This document shows positions 32,257 to 40,059 of a DNA stretch of 64,000 bases, one piece after another. The notes below the pieces were generated by a model, which worked only from the letters and a program-made list of their open reading frames with translations, had not been told where the DNA came from and did no database searches. The DNA is from Streptomyces sp. NRRL WC-3742 (GTDB taxonomy: Bacteria; Actinomycetota; Actinomycetes; Streptomycetales; Streptomycetaceae): positions 1-64,000 of the forward strand of contig NZ_JOCF01000007.1 of the NCBI RefSeq assembly GCF_000720635.1, read 5' to 3'. Within the stretch, counting starts at the first letter, position 1. The number at the start of each line of letters is the position of its first letter. Both the position numbers and the translations under genes were made by a program.

Positions 32257-35133
32257 ATGCCGAACTCCCACCCCCACCGGTCCGGCCGCCCGAGACGGCC
32301 GTCCCGACGCATGCTCGCCCTGGCCGCCTCGACCGCCCTCATCGCGGTCGCCCTCACCCCGGCCCTGTCCACGCCGGCGGCGGCCGTGACGCCCTCCGAC
32401 CCCGCCGCGGTGAACCTCTACGTCGCGACCGACGGTGACGACGACAACGAGGGCACGTCGGAGGCGCAGGCATTCCTGACCCCCGTCCGGGCCCAGACCG
32501 CGGCCAGGGAGGCGAGTGCGGCCGGCAGCGCCGTCCACATCTGGGTCCGCGGCGGCACCTACTACCTGGCGGCCACCCTGTCGTTCTCGGCCGCCGACTC
32601 CGGGAGCGCGTCGGCCCCGGTCACCTACTCCGCCTACCCGGGCGAGAAGGTCGTCCTCAGCGGTGGCCGCGCGGTGCGGTCGGGCTGGTCGACGTACTCG
32701 GGCGACATCAAGGTCGCCGACGTCGGCACCGGCCTGGACATGGACGGGCTGTTCGTGAACGGGAAGAAGCAGATCCTCGCCCGTTACCCGAACTTCGAAG
32801 CCGACGCGGAATTCCTCAACGGCACCACCAGCATGTCCACGCTCAACAGCCGCGCACAGAACTGGAAGAACCCCGCCACGGGCTTCGTCCGCGCACTGCA
32901 CAACGGGCACTGGGGAGGCAACGACTTCCGGATCACCGGCCGCACCTCCTCCGGGCTCCAACTGGAGTGGGTGGGCGACAACAACCGCGGCAGCGGCAAG
33001 GACGACAGCACGGTCGTGGCGGAGAACGTCTTCGAGGAGCTCGACGCCCCGGGCGAGTGGTTCTACGACAAGGCGGCCGGGAAGCTGTACTTCCAGCCGC
33101 CGGCCGACACCGATCTGAACACCGCCGTGGTCGAGACCGCCGAACTCAACGAGCTGGTGCGGATCGAGGGCGCGTCGGCTTCCCAGCCGGTCCACGACCT
33201 CGCCTTCGACGGCTTCACCTACACCGGGACCCATCGCACGCTCTTCAACACGCCCTACGAGGGCCTGCAGTTGGGCGACTGGGCGATCGCCCGGGCCGGA
33301 GCGGTCCACGCCAAGAACGCCGAGCGGATCACCGTCTCCAACTCCGCCTTCCAGGAGGTCGGTGGCAACGGCGTCGTCATCGACGGATACAACAAGGGCG
33401 ACGTGGTCACCCGCAACCGGTTCACCGGCTCGGGCGCCAGCGACGTGCAGGTCGTGGGCTCCCGCAGTGCCGTACGCGATCCCTCCACCTGGGCGTCGAT
33501 GGTCAACCCGCCCACCGACTCCACCCCTGGCCCCAAGAGCGAGGACTACCCGCGCGACATCACGGTCAGCTACAACAGCATGGCCGACATGGGCCGCTTC
33601 GAGAAGCAGAGCGCCGGCGTCAACATCTCCATGAGCAGCCGGGTCACCGTCTCCCACAACACGGTCCACGGCAGCCCGCGCTCGGGCGTGAACGTCAACG
33701 ACGGCACCTGGGGCGGCCACCTCATCGAGTACAACGACATCTTCGACTGCGTGAAGGAGACCTCGGACCACGGGCCGATCAACGCCTGGGGCCGCGACCG
33801 CTTCTGGCCCGTCGCCGGCCCCAACCTCAATCCGGACGCCGACTCCGACGCGTACCAGAAGAAGATCTCCCAGCTCGACGTCGTCGAGCCGATCACCATC
33901 AGCAACAACAGGATCTGGCACAACAGCGAGTGGGCCGTCGACCTCGACGACGGCTCCACCAACTACGTCCTCAAGAACAACCTGCTGCTGAACGCCGGCA
34001 TCAAGCTCCGGGACGGCTTCAACCGCACCGTCACCAACAACATCCTGGTCAACGGCACCATCTACGAGCAGATCACCCACCGCAACGTCGGTGACACGAT
34101 CAAGAACAACATCACCCTCTCCGGCAAGGCGTACGACAACTACCAGAGCGACCCGGCCACTGCGAAGTACACCGCCGACAACAACCTGTTCTGGAACAAC
34201 GGCCAGCCGGTCAGCGGCCTCGGCGGTACCTGGGAGTCCAACGGCCTGGACAAGAACTCCAGGACCGCCGACCCGCTCTTCGCGCAAGGCTCGCCCTGGA
34301 CCGACCCCGCGATGAAGGACTACACCGTCGCCGCCGGATCGCCGGCACTGGCGCTCGGCTTCACCAACTTCCCGATGGACCGGTTCGGCACCGGCAACGC
34401 CGGCGAGGCCACCCCGCCCGCCGTCACCTTGCCCACCTCGCCCGTCGTGCCGAGCATCAAGGACCAGAAGGAGCTGTTCCTGGGCGCCACCGCCAAGGAC
34501 ATCGGCGGCAACGCGGACCAGTCCGCCACCGGCCTCCCGGACCAGAACGGCTTCCTCCTGACCGCCGTGCCCACCGACTCGCCCGCCTACACCCAGGGCC
34601 TGCGCGCCAACGACGTGGTCCGCAGGATCAACGACATCACGGTCACCGACCGCAACAGCTTCTGGACGGTCTACAACAAGGTCGCCCCCGGGAGCACGGC
34701 CGCCCTCGACGTGTGGCGCGGCCAGCAGGGCGGAACCGCTGTGACGGTGACCAAGCCGGTCACCGCCCAGACCTACAACGACACCGCCGGGGTGACCTAC
34801 TCCGGTGCCGGCTGGAGCTGGCACTACGCGGCCATCGGCGGAGCCAACTCCCTGATGGACGACATCTGGGCCACCACCACGATCGGTCACTCCTTCAGCT
34901 ACACCTTCAACGGCACCGGTGTCGAGTTCATCACCGAGACCAACACCGACGAGGGCCAGATCGAGATCTCGATCGACGGCGTCGTCCAGAAGACCGTCGA
35001 CGCCTACAGCGACAGCCGCAAGTACCAGCAGACCGTCTACTCCACGAGCGGCCTGGCCCCGGGCGAGCACACGATCACCGGGGTGATGAAGACCGGCCAG
35101 TACATGATCGTCGACGGGTTCAGGGTCTCCTAG
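32257..35133 (+). CDS. Secreted GH141-like beta-helix protein with PDZ domain and C-terminal repeat module
   Basis: A 958-residue exported protein with signal peptide (MLALAASTALIAVALTPAL, cleavage near AAA-VTP). The beta-helix opens with NLYVATDGDDDNEGTSEAQA, and YPGEKVVLSGGRAV is the GH141-like signature; asparagine-rich rungs (ITVSNSAFQEVGGNGVVIDG, VTNNILVNG) follow. Residues about 731-835 form a PDZ domain (TDSPAYTQGLRANDVVRRIN), rare in extracellular carbohydrases. Residues about 838-958 are one copy of the window's repeat module. Unlike the paralogues at 13231 and 18439, nothing is inserted inside the helix: ELVRIEGASASQPVHDLAFD runs straight through. AAGGAG precedes the start. Operator motifs upstream link it to the GntR/fucose regulon. 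Confidence 0.78.
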   Translation: MPNSHPHRSGRPRRPSRRMLALAASTALIAVALTPALSTPAAAVTPSDPAAVNLYVATDGDDDNEGTSEAQAFLTPVRAQTAAREASAAGSAVHIWVRGGTYYLAATLSFSAADSGSASAPVTYSAYPGEKVVLSGGRAVRSGWSTYSGDIKVADVGTGLDMDGLFVNGKKQILARYPNFEADAEFLNGTTSMSTLNSRAQNWKNPATGFVRALHNGHWGGNDFRITGRTSSGLQLEWVGDNNRGSGKDDSTVVAENVFEELDAPGEWFYDKAAGKLYFQPPADTDLNTAVVETAELNELVRIEGASASQPVHDLAFDGFTYTGTHRTLFNTPYEGLQLGDWAIARAGAVHAKNAERITVSNSAFQEVGGNGVVIDGYNKGDVVTRNRFTGSGASDVQVVGSRSAVRDPSTWASMVNPPTDSTPGPKSEDYPRDITVSYNSMADMGRFEKQSAGVNISMSSRVTVSHNTVHGSPRSGVNVNDGTWGGHLIEYNDIFDCVKETSDHGPINAWGRDRFWPVAGPNLNPDADSDAYQKKISQLDVVEPITISNNRIWHNSEWAVDLDDGSTNYVLKNNLLLNAGIKLRDGFNRTVTNNILVNGTIYEQITHRNVGDTIKNNITLSGKAYDNYQSDPATAKYTADNNLFWNNGQPVSGLGGTWESNGLDKNSRTADPLFAQGSPWTDPAMKDYTVAAGSPALALGFTNFPMDRFGTGNAGEATPPAVTLPTSPVVPSIKDQKELFLGATAKDIGGNADQSATGLPDQNGFLLTAVPTDSPAYTQGLRANDVVRRINDITVTDRNSFWTVYNKVAPGSTAALDVWRGQQGGTAVTVTKPVTAQTYNDTAGVTYSGAGWSWHYAAIGGANSLMDDIWATTTIGHSFSYTFNGTGVEFITETNTDEGQIEISIDGVVQKTVDAYSDSRKYQQTVYSTSGLAPGEHTITGVMKTGQYMIVDGFRVS

Positions 35134-35168
35134 ACCCTCTGGAGCTCCTGGACCCTCTGGAGCTCCTG
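35133..35168. repeat. Two tandem copies of an 18-bp repeat
   Basis: GACCCTCTGGAGCTCCTG occurs twice back to back (35133-35150 and 35151-35168), beginning at the last base of the stop codon, with a third partial copy starting GAC. It lies outside coding sequence and contains the palindrome GGAGCTCC. Confidence 0.8.
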
Positions 35169-35186
35169 GACGCTCGACGGACGGCG

Positions 35187-35239
35187 CACCTCAGCTCCGT
35201 CGGTGCCACCGCGGCGGTGGTGGCACCGACGGTGAGGTG
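35187..35239. terminator. Bidirectional terminator between convergent genes
   Basis: CACCTCA plus CCGTCGGTGCCACC pair with GGTGGCACCGACGG plus TGAGGTG to form a long interrupted stem between the GH141-like gene and the convergent GntR gene. Confidence 0.75.
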
Positions 35240-35281
35240 ACGCCGTATTCGTGCGCCTCATGTGCGGGGCGGGGCCGCGGA

Positions 35282-35977
35282 TCAGCCGAGGGCCGAGCCC
35301 GCCGCGCCCAGGGTGCCGCGCAGCCACTGCTCGACGCCGCCGATGTGGACCGTCGTCCACGCCTGTGCGAGGTCGGGGCGACGTGCCGCGATGGCGTCGA
35401 CGATCGCCTGGTGCTGCTGGCGGGTGCGTTCGACAGCGCCCTCCTCCGTCAGGCCCCGCCAGATCCGGGCCCGCGCGGTCGGCCCGGACAGGCCGTCGAC
35501 CAGCGAGCCGAGCACCGCGTTCCCCGAGCCGGCCGCGAGCCTGCGGTGGAACTCCAGGTCGTTCTCGATCAGCTCGTCGAGCGAGGGGTCGTCGCTCAGG
35601 CCCGCCAGTACGGCGCCGAGTTCGGCGATGTCCTCGTCCGACATCGCGCGCGCGGCCATCGCCGCGGCCGCCGGCTCCAGGATGCGGCGGACCTCCAGGA
35701 AGTCCAGCACCGTGTCGTCCTGGTGGAAGTCGACGACGAATCCCAGGGCGTCGAGGAGCAGATCGGGGGCCAGGCTCGTGACGTACGTGCCGTCGCCCTG
35801 GCGGACGTCGAGGACCCGGATGAGGGAGAGCGCCTTGACAGCCTCCCGGAGGGAGTTGCGGGAGAGCCCGAGCCGGTCGGCGAGGTCGGCCTCCTTCGGG
35901 AGCCTCGATCCCGGGCTCAGCTCTCCGCTGACGATCATGGCCTTGATCTTCTCGATCGCCTCGTCGGTGACTGGCAC
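35282..35977 (-). CDS. FadR-type GntR-family transcriptional regulator, probable master of the fucose regulon
   Basis: A 231-residue regulator. The winged-helix domain (MIVSGELSPGSRLPKEADLA, LGLSRNSLREAVKAL, VRQGDGTYV) is followed by an all-helical FCD ligand domain (about 85-215) with the metal-binding pattern NDLEFHRRLA and HQAIVDAI. The start is GTG 35977 with GGAGGGG upstream. CATCSGATG-type palindromes, a size and form usual for FadR-type sites, occur upstream of this gene, the fucose operon, its importer and two GH141-like genes. It most probably represses them until a pathway intermediate such as L-fuconate binds. The effector is inferred. Confidence 0.85.
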   Translation of the reverse strand: MPVTDEAIEKIKAMIVSGELSPGSRLPKEADLADRLGLSRNSLREAVKALSLIRVLDVRQGDGTYVTSLAPDLLLDALGFVVDFHQDDTVLDFLEVRRILEPAAAAMAARAMSDEDIAELGAVLAGLSDDPSLDELIENDLEFHRRLAAGSGNAVLGSLVDGLSGPTARARIWRGLTEEGAVERTRQQHQAIVDAIAARRPDLAQAWTTVHIGGVEQWLRGTLGAAGSALG

Positions 35978-35998
35978 TTCTTCGCCCCTCCAGAATGG

Positions 35999-36007
35999 TC
36001 CGATGTC
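35999..36007. promoter_or_regulatory. GntR-type operator, probable autoregulatory site
   Basis: TCCGATGTC, one good half of the GACATCCGATGTC palindrome, 22 bases upstream of the GntR start codon. The other half (GG in place of ACA) is degenerate. Confidence 0.45.
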
Positions 36008-36016
36008 TAAAGAATA

Positions 36017-36043
36017 GACCCGCCCCGTTCGACGGGGCGGGTC
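36017..36043 (-). terminator. Terminator of the fucose operon
   Basis: A perfect 11-bp inverted repeat (GACCCGCCCCG at 36017-36027, complement at 36033-36043) lies ten bases beyond the last gene of the minus-strand fucose operon and shields the GntR promoter. Confidence 0.75.
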
Positions 36044-36052
36044 GGTGGCTGC

Positions 36053-36904
36053 TCAGAGGGCGTAGACGCGGACCGCGTTGTCGTGGAACACCGCCGACTT
36101 CTCGGCGGCGGTCAGCCCGTCCGTGAGGCTGTCGGCGATCCGCAGGACCTCCTGGTAGCCGGCCTCCAGGGTGCACACCGGCCAGTCCGAGCCGAAGAGG
36201 AGCCGCTGCGGGCCGAAGGCGTCCAGGGCGGCATCGGCGTACGGCTTCAGGTCCTCGGTCCGCCAGCGCCCAGGGGCCGCCTCGGTGACCAGGCCGGAGA
36301 GCTTGCAGACGGTGTTCGGCAGGGCGGCGAGGCGGTGCAGGTCCTCGGCCCAGGGGGCGACCTCGCCGGTGGCGATCGGAGGTTTGCCGAGATGGTCGAG
36401 GACGAACGTCAGACCGGTCAGGCCGGCGGCGGCGAGCGTGGCGGCCTGCAACTGGTGCGGTTTGAGCACGAGGTCGTAGGCGAGCCCGGCGGCGGCGACG
36501 GCGAGCAGGCCGCGGCGCACGTCCGGGCGCAGCAGCCAGTGCGGGTCGGGCTCCTCCTGGACCTGATGGCGGATGCCCACGAGCCTGTCGCCGCCCGGGA
36601 GTTCACGCAGCTCGAGGATGGCGTCGGCGACGTTCGGGGCGGTGAGGTCGGTCCAGCCGACGACCCCGGCGACCAGGGTGCTGCCTGCGGCGAGGGCCAG
36701 CAGCTCGGGGGTCTCCTCGGGGACACAGATGGTCTGGACGACGACGGTGCCGACCACGCCGGCCGCGCGGGCCTCGGCGGTGAGCTCGTCCGCGGTGAAG
36801 GAACGGGCCAGCGGAGCGAGGGCCCCGCCGGTGATCCAGGGCTGCGGGCGCGCCGCCAGGTCCCAGACGTGGTGGTGCGCGTCGATGATCCGCGGGGGCG
36901 TCAC
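36053..36904 (-). CDS. Probable L-fucono-1,5-lactonase (amidohydrolase family)
   Basis: A 283-residue metal-dependent hydrolase of the amidohydrolase superfamily (COG3618 type), opening with IIDAHHHVWDLA and carrying TFVLDHLGKPP and LLFGSDWPVC, the metal-binding strands of sugar lactonases. It would open L-fucono-1,5-lactone to L-fuconate. The GTG start at 36904 overlaps the upstream TGA by four bases; the open frame extends further but only as a shadow of the mutarotase gene. It is the last gene of the operon. Assignment rests on family plus pathway context. Confidence 0.82.
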   Translation of the reverse strand: MTPPRIIDAHHHVWDLAARPQPWITGGALAPLARSFTADELTAEARAAGVVGTVVVQTICVPEETPELLALAAGSTLVAGVVGWTDLTAPNVADAILELRELPGGDRLVGIRHQVQEEPDPHWLLRPDVRRGLLAVAAAGLAYDLVLKPHQLQAATLAAAGLTGLTFVLDHLGKPPIATGEVAPWAEDLHRLAALPNTVCKLSGLVTEAAPGRWRTEDLKPYADAALDAFGPQRLLFGSDWPVCTLEAGYQEVLRIADSLTDGLTAAEKSAVFHDNAVRVYAL

Positions 36905-37212
36905 AGCTCCCACACCACCGGCAGCCCGGCCGCGCCACCGGCGGCCGAGTAGTCGTGGACGACGTCGAGGAGCTCGGCCATGCGCGCTTGCCAGGCGATG
37001 TTGACCGGCAGGTTCTCCAGCTCGGCGAGCAGGCGGGCGTAGTCCTCGCACTCCAGGACGTGGAACAGCTCGGAGCCGCTGCGCCAGATCGTCCACTCGC
37101 GTACGCCTGCGGCCTTGATGGCGTCGGTGAGTTCGGCGGGCACCTCGCGGTGCGCGGCCTCGTACTCCTCGATCCGGTCCTCGCGGACGCGGGTGTGCAG
37201 GGCGATCCTCAT
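36901..37212 (-). CDS. RhaM-type L-fucose / L-rhamnose mutarotase
   Basis: A 103-residue protein of the L-rhamnose mutarotase family: RIALHTRVREDRIEEYEAAH, VREWTIWRSGSELFHVLECE and the closing LPVVWEL follow the small ferredoxin-like fold. It would speed interconversion of alpha and beta anomers so the dehydrogenase gets its preferred form. ATGA couples it to lutC. In this operon L-fucose is the likely substrate. Confidence 0.8.
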   Translation of the reverse strand: MRIALHTRVREDRIEEYEAAHREVPAELTDAIKAAGVREWTIWRSGSELFHVLECEDYARLLAELENLPVNIAWQARMAELLDVVHDYSAAGGAAGLPVVWEL

Positions 37213-37859
37213 GGCTGCTCCGGCGTGGGGAGGTCGACGACGATGACGTCGAGGGTGCGGGGGCCGTGGACTCCCTCGACCCGGTCGAGTTCGATGTCGC
37301 TGGTGGCGGACGGTCCCGAGACGAACGTCAGGGGGAGGGTGGGGTCGAGGCGCGCGAGGGCGTCGGGGACGTCCTCGGCGATCTGCTCGGCGCGGACGAC
37401 GCACAGGTGGTAGTCGGGGACGAGGCTGAGGGCCCGGCGGCCCTGGCCCGGGCCGGTGTCCAGGACGATGGTGCCGGTGACGGCGATGCCGACGGAGGCC
37501 AGGGTGATCGCGCCGTCCAGTGCGTCGAGGTCGGGGACGTCGAGCGGTTCCGGGTGCCACTCCCAGCCGCCGGTCGGCAGCATCTCGAGGGGGAAGCCGT
37601 CGGGCAGCGCGAGCCGCGTGGCCCCGCGTGCGGTGAGGGCGGCGGCGATGGCGGCGGGCAGCCCGGCGGGGTCGGTCCGGGTGACGGTGGCGCGGTAGTC
37701 GGCGACCCGCTCGGCGAACAGGGCCACGGCGTCCTGACCGGGCTCGACGTGGCTGCGACGGTAGTTCCGTGGGACGGGCACGTCGTTCGGGAGCTCGTCG
37801 GCCGGGACGTCGGCGAGGGCGGCGCGGATGCGGGCGAGGACGGCGGCGCGGCTGCTCAT
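37209..37859 (-). CDS. lutC: LutC, L-lactate utilisation protein (LUD domain)
   Basis: A 216-residue LUD-domain protein, one of three subunits of the LutABC L-lactate oxidation complex. GAITLASVGIAVTGTIVLDT and YHLCVVRAEQI match the family core, and VSGPSATSDIELDRVEGVHG is the conserved C-terminal signature. ATGA overlaps with lutB upstream and with the mutarotase downstream show tight coupling. Its presence inside a fucose operon makes sense because the last cleavage step releases L-lactate. Confidence 0.9.
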   Translation of the reverse strand: MSSRAAVLARIRAALADVPADELPNDVPVPRNYRRSHVEPGQDAVALFAERVADYRATVTRTDPAGLPAAIAAALTARGATRLALPDGFPLEMLPTGGWEWHPEPLDVPDLDALDGAITLASVGIAVTGTIVLDTGPGQGRRALSLVPDYHLCVVRAEQIAEDVPDALARLDPTLPLTFVSGPSATSDIELDRVEGVHGPRTLDVIVVDLPTPEQP

Positions 37860-39322
37860 CGGTCACCTTCCCTGTTCTTGCGCCACCAGGTGCGGAAGGA
37901 CTCGGCGGGCGGCGCGGGGGTGTCGCGGGTGTCGGACCAGCCGCTCAGCGGGCCGGGCAGTCGGCGGATGCGGCCGCGCCGGGCGAGCGCGCGCCCGCCG
38001 AGCGAGCCGGCCTTCTGGGCGGCGGTGAACAGCGCGGGGGAGTCGAGGACGGTGGTGGCGGCCTTCATCGCCAGAGCCTCGACGGTGGGCAGGTGTCGTC
38101 CGGCCCGTTTGGCCTCGACGGCTTCGGCCCGCAGGTGGGCCAGCAGCTCAGGGATGTTGATCTTCACCGGGCAGGCGTCGTAGCAGGCCCCGCACAGGGT
38201 GGAGGCGAAGGGCAGCGAGGCCGCCTTCTCGACGCCGACCAGTTGCGGGGTGAGGACGGCGCCGATGGGCCCGGGGTAGACGGAGCCGTAGGCGTGGCCG
38301 CCGGTGCGCTCGAAGACGGGGCAGACGTTGAGGCAGGCGGAGCAGCGGATGCAGGCGAGGGCCTGGCGGCCGAGGGTGTCGGCGAGGGTGTCGGCGCGGC
38401 CGTTGTCGAGCAGGACGAGGTGGAACTCCTGCGGCCCGTCGCCCTCGGTCACCCCGGTCCAGGTGGACGTGTAGGGGTTCATCCGCTCGCCGGTGGAGGA
38501 GCGGGGGAGCAGCTGGAGGAACACCTCCAGGTCGTCCCAGGTGGGGACGACCTTCTCGATGCCCATGACGGTGATGAGGGTCTCGGGCAGGGTCAGGCAC
38601 ATCCGGCCGTTGCCCTCGGACTCGACCACCATGACCGTGCCGGTGTCGGCGACGGCGAAGTTGGCGCCGGAGACGGCGACCTTCGCGCTGAGGAACTTGT
38701 CGCGCAGGTGGCGGCGGGCCGCTTCGGCGAGCGCCTTGGGGTCGTCGGTGAGGCCGTCGGGTGCGGGGAGGCCCCAGTTGCCCATCTCGGCGGCGAACAG
38801 GTCGCGGATCTCGCTGCGGTTCTTGTGGATCGCGGGCACGAGGATATGGGAGGGCCGGTCGTCGCCCAACTGCACGATCAGTTCGGCGAGATCGGTCTCG
38901 TAGGCGGTGATCCCGGCTTCGGCCAGGTGCTCGTTGAGGCCGATCTCCTGGGTGGCCATGGACTTGACCTTCACGACCTCCTTCTCCCCGGTGGCCCGCA
39001 CCAGCGCGGTGACGATCCGGTTGGCCTCGGCGGCGTCGGAGGCCCAGTGCACGGTGCCGCCCGCCGCCGTGACGGAGCTCTCCAACTGCAGCAGGTACCA
39101 GTCGAGATGACGCGAGGTCCGGCGCTTGACCGCTTCGGCGGCGGTGCGCAGCTCCTCCCAGTCGTCCAGCTCCGAGGCGACGGCGAGGCGCTTGTCGCGG
39201 ATGGTGCCGGTGGCCCGCTTCAGGTTGGCGCGCAGCTGGGTGTTCCCGAGTGCGCTGCGGGCCGCGTCGGGAAAGGCGGGGGAGCCGAGCCACACGACGC
39301 CCCGGTCGGTCGGGTTGCTCAT
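37856..39322 (-). CDS. lutB: LutB, iron-sulfur L-lactate utilisation protein
   Basis: A 488-residue LUD/ferredoxin-type subunit. The LUD part (VKSMATQEIGLNEHLAEAGI, GANFAVADTGTVMVVESEGN) is followed by two Fe-S cluster motifs, CIRCSACLNVCP and LCGACYDACP, at about residues 310-380, and a C-terminal helical tail. It carries electrons from L-lactate during oxidation to pyruvate. ATG 39322 is preceded by GGAGCTCC and overlaps the lutA stop by four bases. Confidence 0.92.
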   Translation of the reverse strand: MSNPTDRGVVWLGSPAFPDAARSALGNTQLRANLKRATGTIRDKRLAVASELDDWEELRTAAEAVKRRTSRHLDWYLLQLESSVTAAGGTVHWASDAAEANRIVTALVRATGEKEVVKVKSMATQEIGLNEHLAEAGITAYETDLAELIVQLGDDRPSHILVPAIHKNRSEIRDLFAAEMGNWGLPAPDGLTDDPKALAEAARRHLRDKFLSAKVAVSGANFAVADTGTVMVVESEGNGRMCLTLPETLITVMGIEKVVPTWDDLEVFLQLLPRSSTGERMNPYTSTWTGVTEGDGPQEFHLVLLDNGRADTLADTLGRQALACIRCSACLNVCPVFERTGGHAYGSVYPGPIGAVLTPQLVGVEKAASLPFASTLCGACYDACPVKINIPELLAHLRAEAVEAKRAGRHLPTVEALAMKAATTVLDSPALFTAAQKAGSLGGRALARRGRIRRLPGPLSGWSDTRDTPAPPAESFRTWWRKNREGDR

Positions 39323-40059
39323 CGCGGAGCTCCTTCGGTGCTGGCGAGGATCTCGGCCAGGTGCATGGTGCGCACCGTACTGCCTTGGCGGGAGAGTCCG
39401 CCGCCGATGTGCATCAGGCAGGAGTTGTCGGCCGCGCACAGGACTTCGGCGCCGGTCTCCAGGACGTCTGTGGCCTTGTCGGCGAGCATCGCGCCGGAGG
39501 TCGCGGCGTTCTTGAGGGCGAAGGTGCCGCCGAAGCCGCAGCAGGAGTCGGCGGCCGGGAGGTCGACCAGGTCGAGGCCCTCGACGGCGCGCAGCAGCCG
39601 CTGCGGCCGGTCGCCGAGGCGCAGTCCGCGCAGCGAGTGGCAGGTGGGGTGGTAGGTGACGCGGTGCGGGAAGCGGGCGCCGACGTCCTCGAGGCCGAGG
39701 ACGTCGGTGAGGAACTCGGTGAACTCGTGCACCTTGGGGGTCAGTTCCGCGACCTGCCGTTGGAGGACCCCGTGGCCGTACTGCTCGGCGAGCACCGGGT
39801 GGTTCTCCCGGATCATGCCGGCGCAGGAGGCGGACGGGGTGACGACGGCGTCGTAGCCGGCGAAGGTCCGGGCGAAGCGGGCGACCAGGGGCATGGCGTC
39901 CGGGCGGTAGCCGGTGTTGAAGTGCATCTGCCCGCAGCAGGTCTGCTCCTGGGGGAACTCCACGGTGTGGCCGAGCCGTTCGAGGACGGTCACCACGGCG
40001 CGGCCGGTGTCGGGGAACATGGTGTCGGCCATGCAGGTGATGAACAGGGCGACGCGCAT
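39319..40059 (-). CDS. lutA: LutA, CCG-domain L-lactate utilisation protein
   Basis: A 246-residue protein with two cysteine-rich CCG domains: EQTCCGQMHFNTGY with PSASCAGMIRENHP, and YHPTCHSLRGLR with DSCCGFGGTFALKN. This is the third component of LutABC. The gene starts at 40059, one base shared with the stop of the aldo/keto reductase gene. Together LutABC oxidise the L-lactate produced by the diketo-fuconate hydrolase. Confidence 0.92.
   Translation of the reverse strand: MRVALFITCMADTMFPDTGRAVVTVLERLGHTVEFPQEQTCCGQMHFNTGYRPDAMPLVARFARTFAGYDAVVTPSASCAGMIRENHPVLAEQYGHGVLQRQVAELTPKVHEFTEFLTDVLGLEDVGARFPHRVTYHPTCHSLRGLRLGDRPQRLLRAVEGLDLVDLPAADSCCGFGGTFALKNAATSGAMLADKATDVLETGAEVLCAADNSCLMHIGGGLSRQGSTVRTMHLAEILASTEGAPR

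Noticed and set aside
35133..35168. CRISPR-like repeat
   Set aside because: Two 18-bp units in direct contact with no spacers and no cas genes nearby.
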